A stretch of DNA of 64,000 nt from Hemerocallis citrina. Taxonomy: Eukaryota; Streptophyta; Magnoliopsida; Asparagales; Asphodelaceae. The notes below the pieces were generated by a model, which worked only from the letters and a program-made list of their open reading frames with translations, ran no database searches and had not been told where the DNA came from. The position numbers and the translations under genes are program-made. This document shows, piece by piece, positions 10,396-22,036 of this stretch (positions within the stretch are counted from its first letter, which is position 1; every line of letters starts with the position of its first letter). The stretch is taken from NCBI GenBank assembly GCA_017893485.1, contig CM030366.1, positions 105,807,796 to 105,871,795 of the forward strand. The letters are read 5' to 3'.

Positions 10396-12091
10396 TGATG
10401 AACTCAAGAATATTCACATTTAGGAGCAATAATCTTAGTGCAATTAGACAATCAGATGCTTTATATGTGATATTTTACTTTCTTTTCTCTTTTCCATAGG
10501 AAACAACCAAAAGCAGCAAAACGAAGCAGATTCCAGACTATACAGACTGAGAAGATGATATACAGGGAATTGCAGTGCAACAGTCGACTTGCTCTTCATC
10601 AGTCGACCGGACAGAGAGATTACTGGGGCTCGGCACAGTCGACTGCCTCAATATCAGTCGACTTGACTGAGGAATCATGAAGCCACAGATGTCTCAGCAT
10701 CAGTCGACTCACACCCAACATAAGTCGACTGGTATGCGGCGGAGTGAAAAGATAAGATGCAGCCGTATCTAGATCCAAATCTATCTAAACCCAGGCTATA
10801 TGCGAATAATAACTTCTCCAACAAATCAAAGCTAGATACAAGGGATTGGCAAGAGCACGTGGTTAGCAGATAAGGAAGAAAAGCAGAAAAGAGATAGAAA
10901 TAAATCGTCGATCAAAAAAAAAGAAGGAAAGAGGAGGACTTTCCTGAAAAAGTGGAACACCATAATTCCTGTGCCGTGTTCTATAAATATCAATCAAGAG
11001 GCATTATTTTGCTCCTCCTCTCCTCCTCTGCTCTCGCTCCCAACCCCAAAATCACGAAATCACAAGAGTTTCTGAATCGTCAAGTCATCAACAAAGAGCA
11101 GCACTTTATTAGCATAGAAGAAGGAAAAAGGAGATCAAGTACTAAGAAGAGAACGGCCAGTCGACTGTGTGACAGCCAGCCGACCCATCTGACCGAACAA
11201 CATCAGCTTATTCCTTCCCTTTCTAGTTCTTTTATGTTAATCATGTATTCGAACTTGTTAATCAATAAAAGTTTAATTATGTGGAACTAATTTCATAGTT
11301 GGGTAGATCGAAACCGTAGTTATGTAATGCTTCTATTCTTCTGGGTGCTATTCTGTTACTTATTGATTAAACCTGAGAGTATTGGTGTAGATTTATAATA
11401 ATCAAACTTGTTCAGAATTCTAAGGGCAGTCGACTGAGGTGACAGCAAGTCGACTGACATATAGAATCTGAGTTATCAGGTTTGCGTATTATAAATCTGA
11501 ATCTGTTATATGAGCATATTGAGACGACCCGTATCTCATGCTCATAACTTGTAACATAGGAGTCCTTGGGGATTCTTGGTTTAATCAACTTAAAGGATCT
11601 AGATCTGATACCAATTTCTAGAACTTTGAGTGTTTGTTCGTTTCCATTGTTCATATGCTTTCTTCAAGTGCAACTTAGTAGATACCATGCTAAATACTTA
11701 AGGAAAGAAACGAATTAGAGTAGATACCATGACTAATTCTTGGCTTAGGGAAACATTAACTTTAAGGAGTAGATACCATGCCCTTAAAGGAACAAACATG
11801 AGTAACTAGAATAGTAAAGAAGGTGACTTAGCATTACTGACTACAGGTGGAAATCAAAACCCAACTACTTGATAAATATTTGTGATTCAGAACTTCTTGA
11901 TATAGTTTTTAGTCTTTTTATTTCTTTAGGTACAACAATTTAAGATCCTTATTTCTATTTTATTGGTTAGTAAGTTAATTTCTACAATCTCTGTGGGATC
12001 GACCCTTGCTATTACTACGCTTCTCCAAACGATTCGTACACTTGCGAGGTTTTAATTTGTGTCTAGTTTAGATCATCTAGATAGCACAACA
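10396..12091 (+). repeat. Element A 3' LTR
   Basis: 1,696 bp, nearly identical to 2147-3842. All eight AGTCGACT octamers and the TATA box (10982-10989) are retained. Most differences are single transitions. The target duplication agttg follows at 12092-12096. Confidence 0.95.
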
Positions 12092-12096
12092 AGTTG

Positions 12097-12404
12097 TGTT
12101 TCTGAGGCTCTATCCTTCAATAGTCTTTCATAATGATCACTGAGATCACTGAGAAGTCATTATGGCTCTCTGAATATGAGATTGGTTTTGACATGGTATA
12201 TTTCACTATTGGTGATGCATTCATTCTGCTTCCTCAGACAATTTCCTAATCTTCATGAAATGTGATATTCAAAAAGTTCTGAGCCTAAATAGTGAAGAAA
12301 TTAGTGTGATGTTGAGCCATACAATTGCCTTTAGAATTGTGTTTCTTGCATCCTTGACAAAAAATTGTTCAAAGCATCGACTTCTATTTTTTTCAGTTTC
12401 TACA
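12097..12404 (+). repeat. left inverted arm, inner part
   Basis: Continuation of 1248-2146 after element A. It is the inverse complement of 15241-15555, and homology stops near the shared 'ttcagt..ctaca'. A 68-codon open frame at 12255-12461 has no recognisable domain. Confidence 0.85.
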
Positions 12405-12564
12405 CCTGATTTTATTCCTGCTTTAAGCATTTTAAGTACTCTGGATATTTACATATCATGAAGTATAAGTTTTTTATTGTACTTGCTAAACTATTGTCAT
12501 CCTCTTGTAGTTTGCTTTAATTCTGCTCTTGTAGTTTTTTGGGCAAAGACTTGGTTGATTATCT

Positions 12565-12864
12565 TAACAATGAGAATGAGACCAAGACATGGTTGTTTTT
12601 CTTGCAAGAAGAAGTTACAGCAGGATGAAGATATTTACATGTATAGGTTGGTTGGTATAGATTCTCATGAATATTCTTTAATCTTAATTTGCAGCTTATA
12701 TCATATATTTCTACTTCAAATAATTGTTTGATGAATGAATGAATTGCAGGGGAGAGAAAGCTTTCTGCAGCTGTTACTGTCGCGATAAAGAGATTTTGTT
12801 GGAAGAGGAGATGGAGAAGCCAACAAGTGATACTTCCACCGAGTGTCTGGTTTCTTCGTTTTAG
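12565..12864 (+). pseudogene. Captured FLZ (FCS-like zinc finger, DUF581) gene fragment, two exons
   Basis: Exon 1 ends at 12646 and encodes CFSCKKKL followed by DIYMYR. A 103-bp intron (12647-12749) with GT...GCAG ends follows. Exon 2 (12750-12864) continues in the same frame with R-G-E-R-K-A-F-C-S-C-Y-C-R and ends at TAG 12862. Together they rebuild the FLZ zinc finger: C-x2-C, then FCS-x2-C-R, with the intron right after YMYR as in plant FLZ genes. FLZ proteins bind SnRK1 kinase subunits and act as adaptors. The long N-terminal part of normal FLZ proteins is not seen upstream, and the fragment lies between the inverted arms, so I read it as a captured, probably non-functional piece. The 5' limit of exon 1 is uncertain. 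One extra residue lies between R-G-E and K-A-F compared with the usual spacing. Confidence 0.78.
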
Positions 12865-13909
12865 AAGGAAACATTCATTTCAGGATTGGCTTTTTGCTTT
12901 GCTTCTGGGGCTGTAGAAATCAAATCGCTAGTCGAAAATAAAATTCCTACTACTACTACTGCTGCTTTAGATCAATGAACAACGAGAGACTTGTGAGGTA
13001 AACAAAATAATCGTCCATCAATAAAGAAGAAGAGCTGTTTGTATGAATCGTTAAGCGTGGTCGTGGATGATCCCTATGTATACTCCATTTGTCTTGCTGA
13101 TTTGTTTCAGTGATCGACGATGAGTTGTGGTAGTGGAATATTGACTGTGAATAATGCTCTGCTGCTTAGTACATTTTCATCAGATAAAAATTTGGCTATT
13201 TCTTTGTATAGTTTTGATCGAATTGGGCATCATATTTTCATAAGTTCATCAATGAATATGATCTAGTTTTAGATACATGTATGTTCAAGTTTGTTTGCTT
13301 CAGTTCTGGTTGGTTTTGTTGTTAGAACTTGAATGAAGATTTTGGTTCTATGGAAATGTTATGTTCTTTAGAGTTGTACATTTTGGTTCTATGGAAATGT
13401 GTTCAACTGATATAAATAAAATTCGTTCTTCTCGTATGAACACATAGCTGGCAAATTGTTTTCTTCACAGGATATTATTGGCTTATTACTGACAATAGTT
13501 CCAGTTTGTTAGGTTGCGTTCTTTCTTGAACCGAACTCTGATTGTATGGTCGAATGCTTGGAAAGTTGTTGCAGTGAAAATTTGCCTCCAAGGTCTCTCT
13601 CTCTCGACATCCTTACCATGACTAAAAAGAGTATGAGATTATCATAAACTTTCTTAGCTTTTAAATTCAAAACCCTTTTCAGAGCTTTCAGTTGAAAGAA
13701 CATGTTTTGCATCCAGAGGATTAAAAAAGTAAATGCCTACTTGATTGACAAACCTTCAATTTTATTTCAGAAGTTTGTCAATGCAGTGATAGATATAGTA
13801 TCTATACTTTGACATTTTACTTTTGGAGCATAACATGAGATCATTTCACCTCTCCAGTCCTCTCCTAATCATATACCAGGCAATATCAAGCATGCATTTT
13901 TCCATTTTT

Positions 13910-14064
13910 CCAGTAAGCACAGAGTCTTCACCATCACATACATTTTTCCATTCAACAGATGCTCTAAGTAAGCACAGAGTTTATAAAGCATCCATTTGGG
14001 AACATTCTAATTAAGCACCTTTGGCATGATATGAACATAAAGCACAGAGTTTATAAAGCATCCA
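13910..14064. repeat. short dispersed direct repeat agcacagagtttataaagcatccatt
   Basis: The phrase beginning agcacagagt occurs near 13915, 13972 and 14041. The last two copies continue as ttataaagcatccatt. Confidence 0.7.
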
Positions 14065-14140
14065 TTCATTCATCCATTCATTCATTCATTCACTCATCTA
14101 AGGCTCTTAAAGTACATACATCAAACAACAACAACAAATC

Positions 14141-14278
14141 TGCTCTATGCCTTCCAATTCAGTTACCATATATACAGTGAAAAGGAACATTGTAATTCTA
14201 ATACATTCATGCTCTATGCCTTCCAATTCAGTTACCATATATACAGTGAAGAGGAATATTGTAATTCTAATACATTCA
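14141..14278. repeat. 69-bp tandem duplication
   Basis: 14141-14209 and 14210-14278 are nearly identical, starting tgctctatgccttccaattc. They differ at only two positions by eye. This is a recent duplication inside the element. Confidence 0.9.
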
Positions 14279-14639
14279 TAGACAGACACTTCAAAAATTC
14301 AAATACATGTCGTACTCATCTTTAGACTTCTCATCTTTACACTTTTCATCTTCATACAAAATGCTAAAGATTATACAAAAGATTCAACAAAATTCTAAAC
14401 ATTGTAGGCTCAGAACAACAAGTCAAGTCTTTATCTGTAGTATTGTGTTTGTAACTGTCTGCTGATGCTGCTGCTCTGGCTCTTCTCAGTTGCTCTTGCA
14501 CATCTTAAAATCGTCAAAAGTTTCTCTTGAAGCTAAAACTCAAAACTTTCTAGCAGTTAAATATTTCAAATTGCTCAGTACATATATAATTCCTTCATCA
14601 AAAGGGCTAAGAGAACACTGAAACAAATGAACATAATTA

Positions 14640-14800
14640 TGAATACAACTGTATGGGTCAGTTCACGCTAATTTTCTTCACTATCTAGGCTCAGAACTTT
14701 TTGAATATCACATTTCATGAACTTAGAAAATTTCATTCAGCAAATCATAAAGTAGACTATATCAATGCAGTCAAAAACTCGATGGAAGCATAATGAATGC
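14640..14800. repeat. partial direct copy of the right inner arm
   Basis: The stretch with ttcttcactatctaggctcagaac and aatatcacatttcatgaa matches 15300-15440 in the same orientation, so the arm sequence has an extra degenerate internal copy. Confidence 0.75.
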
Positions 14801-15240
14801 ATCATGATAGTTCATTACTTCGTTACACTCAGATTCCTCACACTCAGATTTTTATAGACAATTTGCTTTCATGATAGTTCTGCTATGTAATTTAAGAAAC
14901 AAGCACCCAGATGTATACACATTTTGTGCATTCGATCATTAACTCAATTAAGACCTTTAGTTCCTGGATATAGTTTGCACCAACAATTGCAGGAACACTC
15001 ATTCAGAAGGAAAAATAAACAATTGCAGATATTTTATAGCATATTTAGTGCACCAATGGAATTTAATACTTGTGCAGTCCATATAAAACATTCTACTCAT
15101 GTGTTTGATTTTTTTAGATATTGCAGAGTGAGCATGTCCCCATTTGGTTGAGCTCGGTTTACACCATGGCAAAAGCTCTTCCGCAAAAACTAAAAACAAC
15201 CTGCTCAACCTTTCATTCAATGATAATTTCATAAATTGGT

Positions 15241-15750
15241 CTGTAGATACTGAAAAAAAATAGAAGCAGATGCTTTGAACAATCTTTTGTCAAGGATGCA
15301 AGAAACACAATTCTAAAGGCAACTATATGGCTCAGCATCACACTAATTTCTTCACTATTTAGGCTCAAAACTTTTTGAATATCACATTTCATGAAGATTA
15401 GGAAATTGTCTGAGGAAGCATAATGAATGCATCACCAATAGTGAAATATACCTTGTCAAAACCAATCTCATATTCAGAGAGCCATAATGACTGCTCAGTG
15501 ATCCCAGTGATCATTATGAAAGACTATTGAAGGATAGAGCCTCAGAAACACAACACATATTCAAAGAAGCAGCAGAAGTGTAATGCACCATGACAAAACA
15601 AAGTGCAAAACTAAAAGAGACCCAAATTAAGTTCATCATTGCCTAAATTCGGAAAATCTTCTGTCCCTAAATTATGAATGAAGCATAACAGTGTAATATC
15701 ATCACAGATTCACAGTCATAACCAAATTAGGTGCATTAGTGTAATATCAC
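15241..15750 (-). repeat. right inverted arm, inner part
   Basis: Inverse complement of 12097-12404 and of 1950-2146. It ends with atcac (15746-15750), the target duplication of element B. Confidence 0.85.
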
Positions 15751-16495
15751 TGAGGTGGGATAAAAATGACCCAAGGCCCGGCCAGGGCCCAGGATTGCTT
15801 CCACTCAATAACACGCCAGCTCGGCACCGGACCGTCACGCCCTCGGAGCCGAGCAGATAACTCGCCCCCGCGAAACCGGCCGCCTCGTTCCGACGATCCG
15901 CCACCACCTTCGGCCTCCGATCCTCGACAGTCCCGTGGTCCCCCCATCAGCCTAGTAAGGGATAAGGATGACCTGGTGCTACCTAAGCCATCCGATCCCC
16001 CCAGAGGCACAGGGACCCCACGATCCGCCATGTCAGCTCCAAAACCACCTAGGGCCTTGCCACGTCAGCCCTAAACCACCTATGGTACTGCCACGTCTGT
16101 CCTAAACACCCTGGGCCTCCTGGCACGTCAGGCCCATGGGCTTTCGGGTCCAGACCCGGCCCCCAAACGGATCTAAACCCGATTGGGATTATCTATAAAT
16201 ACCAGGCCCTCTCCTACATTTACAGGTAATCAATCTTTTTCCACCTAATACCCTAGTTACTGCTACTCCCTTTCAGAGACTAACTAGATCGTCAGAGGGT
16301 CTGCCACCGGGATCAACCCCGGTGTTCCAAGACCGTCTGCAGGTACGCGAGGCGAGGCCACCCAATCCGAGCCGATCCTCTAGCACCCAAGCGAGCCTCC
16401 CGCTCACCGTCCAGCATCGCATCCTTCCACCATTACAAATCGAGTCCGAACTCACACCTGGTGCATCCACACTCCCCCAAAAACAAACCGCATCA
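15751..16495 (+). repeat. Element B 5' LTR
   Basis: 745 bp. The TATA box is at 16194-16201 (atctataaatacc). The R/U5 part carries the GGGTCTGCCACCGGG...CCCCGGTG block, which recurs in degenerate form in the J/K LTR (near 56176) and on the minus strand in the G 3' LTR (near 34400), tying these elements to one lineage. Confidence 0.92.
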
Positions 16496-16498
16496 GGT

Positions 16499-16515
16499 TG
16501 GCACCGTCTGTGGGA
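16499..16515 (+). other. Element B primer binding site
   Basis: TGGCACCGTCTGTGGGA, three bases after the 5' LTR. The related element K has TGGCGCCATCTGTGG at the same place. This class of site is usual in Tat-group elements. I assign it tentatively to a tRNA-Arg without having checked the tRNA. Confidence 0.75.
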
Positions 16516-16588
16516 AATCTATTAATTGTTCGGTGCGGACAACAGCCCGAGCCTCGTCACCAATGGTCTCCCCTCGACCTGCGCTCCT

Positions 16589-19009
16589 ATGGCTCCCAAG
16601 GCCAGGAGAGCAGTCACCTCCGTCCTCCGCCTGAACAGGACTCCTCTTCAGGACGACCTCGGCGGCATACACGGATCCAACAATTTGGGGGTAAACCCCA
16701 GGCCCCAACCGAATGCACAGCATCTCGCCGACTCCGACCTTCGTCAGATCATCCAGGACCGAAGGGCTAATCAAGGAAGGGGAAGGGCCGCTTCTAACTC
16801 GACCCCGAACCGCTCCCGGCCTGCGAACGAGGAAAGGCCATCGGCACTCAGCCGCATTGGCCGAAGACCGACTGCACAACTCGACCATGGCGCGGTCACG
16901 AGAGCCGAGTTCCGCAGCTTCCGGGACGAAATCATGGAGGCTATTCATGGAGCACCAAGGACTGCGACGCTCAACCAACCCCGTCAGATGGAGGAAGGGA
17001 GGAGCTACAGTCGCGAACCAACCCCTCCACCTGAGCGCACTGACAAGGTACTTCGGCGCCTCCTAGAGATGGAGAATCGCCTCGAGCGCATAGGCGACGG
17101 AAATCCGAATCCCAGGCTAGGCCGACGGCCTACCCGACCGCCATTCTCTGCAACCATCTTCGAGGCAGAAGTCCCTCAGAATTTTAGGCCTCCACAGTTC
17201 GAGAACTACAACGGTGAGGGTGATCCAGCTGATCACATGGAGGGCTTCAAGACCCTCATGATGATTCACAGTGCCTTGGATCCACTGCTGTGCCGCGCGT
17301 TCCCTGCCACCCTCCGGGGTCCGGCCAGGGAATGGTTCTCCAAGCTCTCCCCCGGCTCAATCTTCTCGTTCGACCAGCTGGAAGCCAACTTCTTAGCCCA
17401 CTTCGTCACCAGCAGGAAGGCCGAGAAAACAAGCGCGTCCTTGCTTGACCTCCAGCAGAAGGAGGGGGAGTCGCTCCGTGGCATCGTCAAGAGGTTCACT
17501 GCCGAGGCGAGGTCCGTCTCCGCCCTCGACGCCGGGGTCGCCTCAGCCACCTTCCGGCACAATGTCCGGCACAACCAACTGAAGGTCTCCTTGGCGAAGA
17601 AGCCCCCTCTGGACTTCCCCGACCTTCTTAACCGAGTCAAGAAGTACATACGAGCTGAAGAAGCTCTGAACCTGGAGGGCGGTAAAGAAGTGACAGGGAA
17701 GGGCAAACGCAGGGTCGACGAGATCGAACCTGCCAGAAAAGTGGCAAAGGAAGGGGTCGGCATGAAGAGGGTACCCCCGGTCCCTCACTTTGAAAGATAT
17801 ACGCCCCTGATGCAGAACGTGTCCGCCATCCTCTTGGAGGTCGAGGACAAGGGCCTCATCCGGCTACCTCCCCGACCGAGCAATAACAAGAAGCGAGATC
17901 AGCGCTTCTACTGCCGCTTCCATAGGGACCATGGGCACGAAACCGACCAGTGTCGGGCCTTAAAAGACGAGATCGAGGCCCTCATCTCTCGAGGGTACCT
18001 CCGCAAGTTCACAAGAGAAAACCTAAGGGATTGGAAGGATACGAGGAACCGGAGGCCTTCGCCTCTCGCCCGTACTCCGAGCCACCAGCAGGAGCGGGAT
18101 CCCGAGCCCAGCGGAGCCGAACGGCAGGCCATTTTGCATTGCGTCCACAGAGGACCGATGGGGAGGGAGTCCAAAACTTCCCGAAAGGCATTCGTGCGGG
18201 AGGTGAACGCTGTCCAAGATCTCCTTTCGCCCCAGGTACAATTGCTCCCTGTCTCCTTCTCCGGAGAGGATCTAGAGGGCGTCCACCTCCCTCATTGCGA
18301 TGCCCTCGTCATCAATCTCAACATGGAAAATTTTGAAGTTCGCCGCATCCTCGTCGATAACGGCAGCTCGGTCAACATCTTATTTCTTGAAGCCTTCGAG
18401 AATCTCAAACTGCCCCGACACAAGCTCAAGTCGGCCGGGTACACCTTACACGGGTTCTCCGGCATCCCCGTCGTAATAGAAGGAATCGTGACTCTTGATG
18501 TCACAGCGGGCTCGGCTCCCATCATACGAACCGAGTCTATGGACTTCATGGTGGTGAACGTCAATGCGGCGTACAATGCCATTCTCGGCCGACACGGGCT
18601 CTGTTCCCTTCAAGCGTTACCATCGGCCTACCACTTAAAATTAAAATTCCCCACCGAGCAAGGGGTTGGCGTCGTCCGAGGTAACCAGGAGGCAGCATGG
18701 TCCTGCTACATGACCGCCGTCGGAGGGGGCGTCTTCCCCCTCGTTGCCATCAAGATCGGGTCCGAGAGGGATAGTTCCAATCCCGAACCAGTCGACGAGC
18801 TGGAGGAGGTTCCATTCATGGCAACAGACGAGTCGAAGTGGTTCCGAGTGAGCCGCTCGCTCTCCGAAGATCTGAAGTCGGACATAATCAGCTGCATCCA
18901 CCGCAACGTCGACCTCTTTGCCTGGAATCCCTCCGACATGCCCGGAATATCCGAAGACCTGATCATGCATAAGCTAAATGTCAACCCAGGCTCCAAGCCA
19001 GTCGTCTAG
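16589..19009 (+). pseudogene. gag: Element B gag and protease
   Basis: I start at ATG 16589 because it gives MAPKARRAV, which is conserved at the start of gag in element K (57639). The frame is also open upstream to 16526 without an ATG. The capsid domain is at about residues 205-370 (FENYNGEGDPADHMEGF to IRAEEALNL), then a zinc-finger-like YCRFHRDHGHETDQC near residue 445, then an aspartic protease (ILVDNGSSVNILF near nt 18349, and AILGRHGLCSLQALPSAYHLKLKF after it). The frame closes with TAG 19007-19009 just before RT, where the family has a glutamine (VV-Q-K-R), so a CAG-to-TAG change. The frame then continues, so Gag-Pol was one polyprotein. Confidence 0.9.
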
Positions 19010-22000
19010 AAGAGGCACAAATTCGCTCCGGAGAGGCAGCAAGCAGTAAAAGTAGAGGTAGAGAAACTCTTGTCTGCCTAATTCATTCAAGAGGTCAGCT
19101 ATCCAGAGTGGCTGGCAAACATCGTCATGGTGAAGAAGGCGGCCGGGGGCTGGCAGATCTGCAAAGACTTCACAGACCTAAACAAGGCGTGCCCAAAAGA
19201 TCCTTTCCCCCTCCCCAGCATCGATGCCTTGATCGACGCGACCTCGGGACACGAGCTACTGTCCTTCATGGATGCCTTCTTGGGGTACAATCAGATCCGG
19301 ATGTTCCCGTTGGACATTGCAAAGACCTCGTTCGTCACCGACCAGGGTCTTTTCTGTTACCGCGTTATGCCATTCGGGCTGAAAAATGCCGGAGCCACTT
19401 ACCAACGGCTCATGAACCGAATTTTTAAACACCTGATCGACCGCAACATGGAGGTCTATGTCGACGACGTGCTCGTCAAGAGCCAGGAAGGGCCAGACCA
19501 CGTCGCCGACCTCGAGGAAGCCTTCGGAATCCTCCGACGTCACAACATGAGGCTCAACCCGGCCAAGTGCGCCTTCGGTGTCTCCTCAGGAAAATTTCTG
19601 GGGTTTGTCGTCAGCCAGCGCGGCATCGAGGCGAACCCAGACAAGGTCCAGGCCATAATAGACATGGCCCCGCCCCGGAATGTCAAGGAAGTTCAGAGGC
19701 TCACGGGCAGGTTGGCGGCCATCAATCGTTTCCTCTCCAAGTCGGGGGAGAAGTCTCTCCCCTTCTTCAAAGCTTTGCGTGGAAAAGGAGGCTTTGAATG
19801 GGGCACCCATCAGCAAGAGGCCTTCAAACAGCTGAAGCAGTACCTCGCCAACCTTCCTCTCCTCAGCAAACCCGAACCGGGTGAACCGCTATGGCTCTAC
19901 CTATCCGCCTCGGATAGCGCCCTCAGCACTGTCCTCGTCCGAGAAGAGGACGGGGTTCAGAGGCCATCATACTATGTAAGCAAAGTCCTACTCCCCGCCG
20001 AGACGAGATACGCAAAGATAGAAAAAGTGGCCTATGCTCTGATCATGGCAGCTTGGAAACTCCGCCCTTACTTCCAAGCTCACTCCATCCAAGTACTGAC
20101 TGACCAGCCATTAAAAATCGTCCTTCACAAGCCAGAGAACTCCGGCCGCTTGGTCAAGTGCTCAATCAAGCTGAGTCAGTTCGACATCGGCTATCAGCCG
20201 AGGACTACGATCAAAGGTCAGGCCCTGGTCGAGTTCATCACTGAATGCACCATTCTCGAGCCTCCCTATATCGAAGGGTCGGATCCGACCTGGGAAGTCT
20301 ATGTCGACGGATCCTCCTGTGAAACCGGGAGTGGCGCTGGGATCATCCTCCGAGGCCCCGACCAATTCCTCCTTCAATACTCCCTCCGCCTCAACTTTCT
20401 GGCCTCCCACAACGAGGCAGAATACGAGGCCATGATCACCAGAGTGACCCTAGCCCACCGAGCCGGAGCCAAGAAAATTCAGGCCTTCAGTGATTCTCAG
20501 CTCGTGGTCAATCATATCACCGAAGAATACGAGGCTCGCGACGACCAGATGGCGAAGTATTTAGCTATGGTCCAACGACTCCTAGCATCCTTCTGCTGCT
20601 CCACGATCGTTAGGGTCCCCAGGGAGCAGAACGCCCAGGCAGATGCATTATCAAAACTCGCCTCTTCCTCCTTCGACGGTCTCGACCAAACAATACTCAT
20701 CGAAATCCTCTTAAAGCCCAGCATCAATGACCAAGACCAAGAGACGATGTGTGTACAAGGCGGTGCCAGCCCAGACGACTGGACCACCCCCATTCGAAAA
20801 TTCTTAATCAATACCGAGCTTCCTGAAGACCGGGTCGAGGCAAGAAGGGTCAGGATCCGAGCTGAAAGGTTCGTCATGATCAACAATGTCCTCTTCAAAT
20901 GCTCATACACACTGGCAGACGGGAAGCCGTACCTCCGTTGCCTCGCCAGTGACGAAACTAGTTACGCCCTGAGAGAGCTTCATGAGGGGATCGGTGGATG
21001 CCATATGGGGAGCAGATCACTCGCTCGAAAGGCCCTGAATCAGGGGTACTATTGGCCAACCATGCTACAAGACTCCCAGGAACTAGTCAAGAGGTGCAGC
21101 CCGTGCCAGAGGTTTTCCCCTATCAAGAGGCTCCCTCAAGCCAACCTTCGATCCCTGGCTAGTCCCACACCATTCGCCATGTGGGGCATGGACCTGGTGG
21201 GCCCCTTTTCCGTAGCCACCGGACAGAGAAAGTTTCTGATAGTCACCATCGACTATTTCACGAAATGGCTCGAGGCCGAGCCACTGTCCAGCATCACCGA
21301 GCGCCAAGCCCAGCAATTTTTCTGGAAAAACATCATTTGCCGGTTCGGAATCCCACAGGTCCTCATCACGGACAACGGGACCCAATTCGCAGGTCAAAAC
21401 TTCCGAAAATTCTGTGAAGACATCGGCGTCCAGCAACGCTTCTCCGCTATATGCCACCCTCAGTCCAACGGCCAAGCGGAGAACGCGAACAGGCAAATCC
21501 TCGACGGGCTTAAGAAACGCCTCGACAGTTCCCCCAAGGGGCAGTGGGTAGAAGAGCTGCCCAGCGTGCTGTGGGCACACCGGACCACCAAGAGGATCCC
21601 TACGGGAGAGACGCCGTTTAGCTTGACCTACGGGACGGAGGCGGTGATCCCCGTCGAGGTCGGTCTACCTTCCCCCCGGATCATGGCCTTCGACGAAGCA
21701 GACAACTCATCCGGCCTAAGGGCCAACCTGGACATCGTTGCCGAGGTCAGGGAGAAGTCTTCCGTCCGAAGGAGCATCTATCAACAGTGGATCGAGAGAT
21801 TTTACAACAAGAAGGTCCGCCCAACGGACATCAAGGCCGGGGACCTCGTGCTACGCAAGTTGTCCGTCTCCGACCCGACCAAGAAGAGGAAGCTGGCCCC
21901 CAACTGGGAAGGCCCATACAGGGTAGCTGAGGCTATACGCCCCGGCACGTACCGACTGGTAGATATGGAAGGTCGAGCGATCAAGCAACCCTGGAACGCC

Positions 22001-22036
22001 GAGCACCTAATGAAGTTCCTAGAAGAGCGGATATAG
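19010..22036 (+). pseudogene. pol: Element B reverse transcriptase, two RNase H domains and integrase
   Basis: Same frame as gag, with one early TAA at 19079-19081 and then open from 19127 to 22036. RT: FTDLNKACPKDPFPLPSIDALID, FMDAFLGYNQI, RVMPFGLKNAGATYQR, catalytic YVDD near 19459. The gypsy RNase H follows (LYLSASDSALSTVL to LTDQPLKIVL). A second archaeal-type RNase H begins at WEVYVDGSS (about 20290) with NEAEYEAM, FSDSQLVV and NAQADALSKLA. Integrase has the H-H-C-C finger (CSPCQRF), D in GMDLVGPF, D in ITDNGTQF and E in GQAENANR, ending with NWEGPYRV and WNAEHLMKFL. Enzymatic residues look intact. Only the two stops at the PR/RT junction block a full polyprotein. Confidence 0.92.

Larger units (their letters stand above)
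2147..12091 (+). mobile_element. Element A: Athila-lineage Ty3/gypsy LTR retrotransposon
   Basis: A structurally complete 9.95 kb element: two 1,696-bp LTRs that begin TGATGAACTC and end GCACAACA, a 5-bp target duplication agttg (2142-2146 and 12092-12096), a tRNA-Asp-type primer binding site, gag-PR-RT-RH-IN in that order, and a polypurine tract. By eye the LTRs differ by about 23 substitutions plus two compensating 1-base indels, giving roughly 98.6% identity and a recent insertion. The gag and pol sequence signatures are those of the Athila lineage. The polyprotein lies in one reading frame (3963-9416) with seven stop codons, so this copy is not expected to be autonomous unless stops are read through. 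There is no env-like ORF after pol. Confidence 0.95.
12865..15240. other. Unique interior of the long-inverted-repeat element
   Basis: AT-rich. The first ~600 bp after the FLZ stop look like a 3' UTR (CTA/CTG repeats near 12950, AATAAA near 13419). A 20-bp phrase ttttggttctatggaaatgt is duplicated near 13339 and 13380. CATTC microsatellite DNA lies at about 14065-14098. No other gene fragment is recognised. Confidence 0.6.

Noticed and set aside
12477..12731. FLZ fragment as an 84-codon single-exon gene
   Set aside because: The frame runs through the intron. The FLZ motif is restored only by splicing 12646 to 12750.
17266..18970. Long antisense frames opposite gag/RT in element B
   Set aside because: They mirror the GC-rich coding strand and have no domains, unlike the true antisense gene at 23262-25499.
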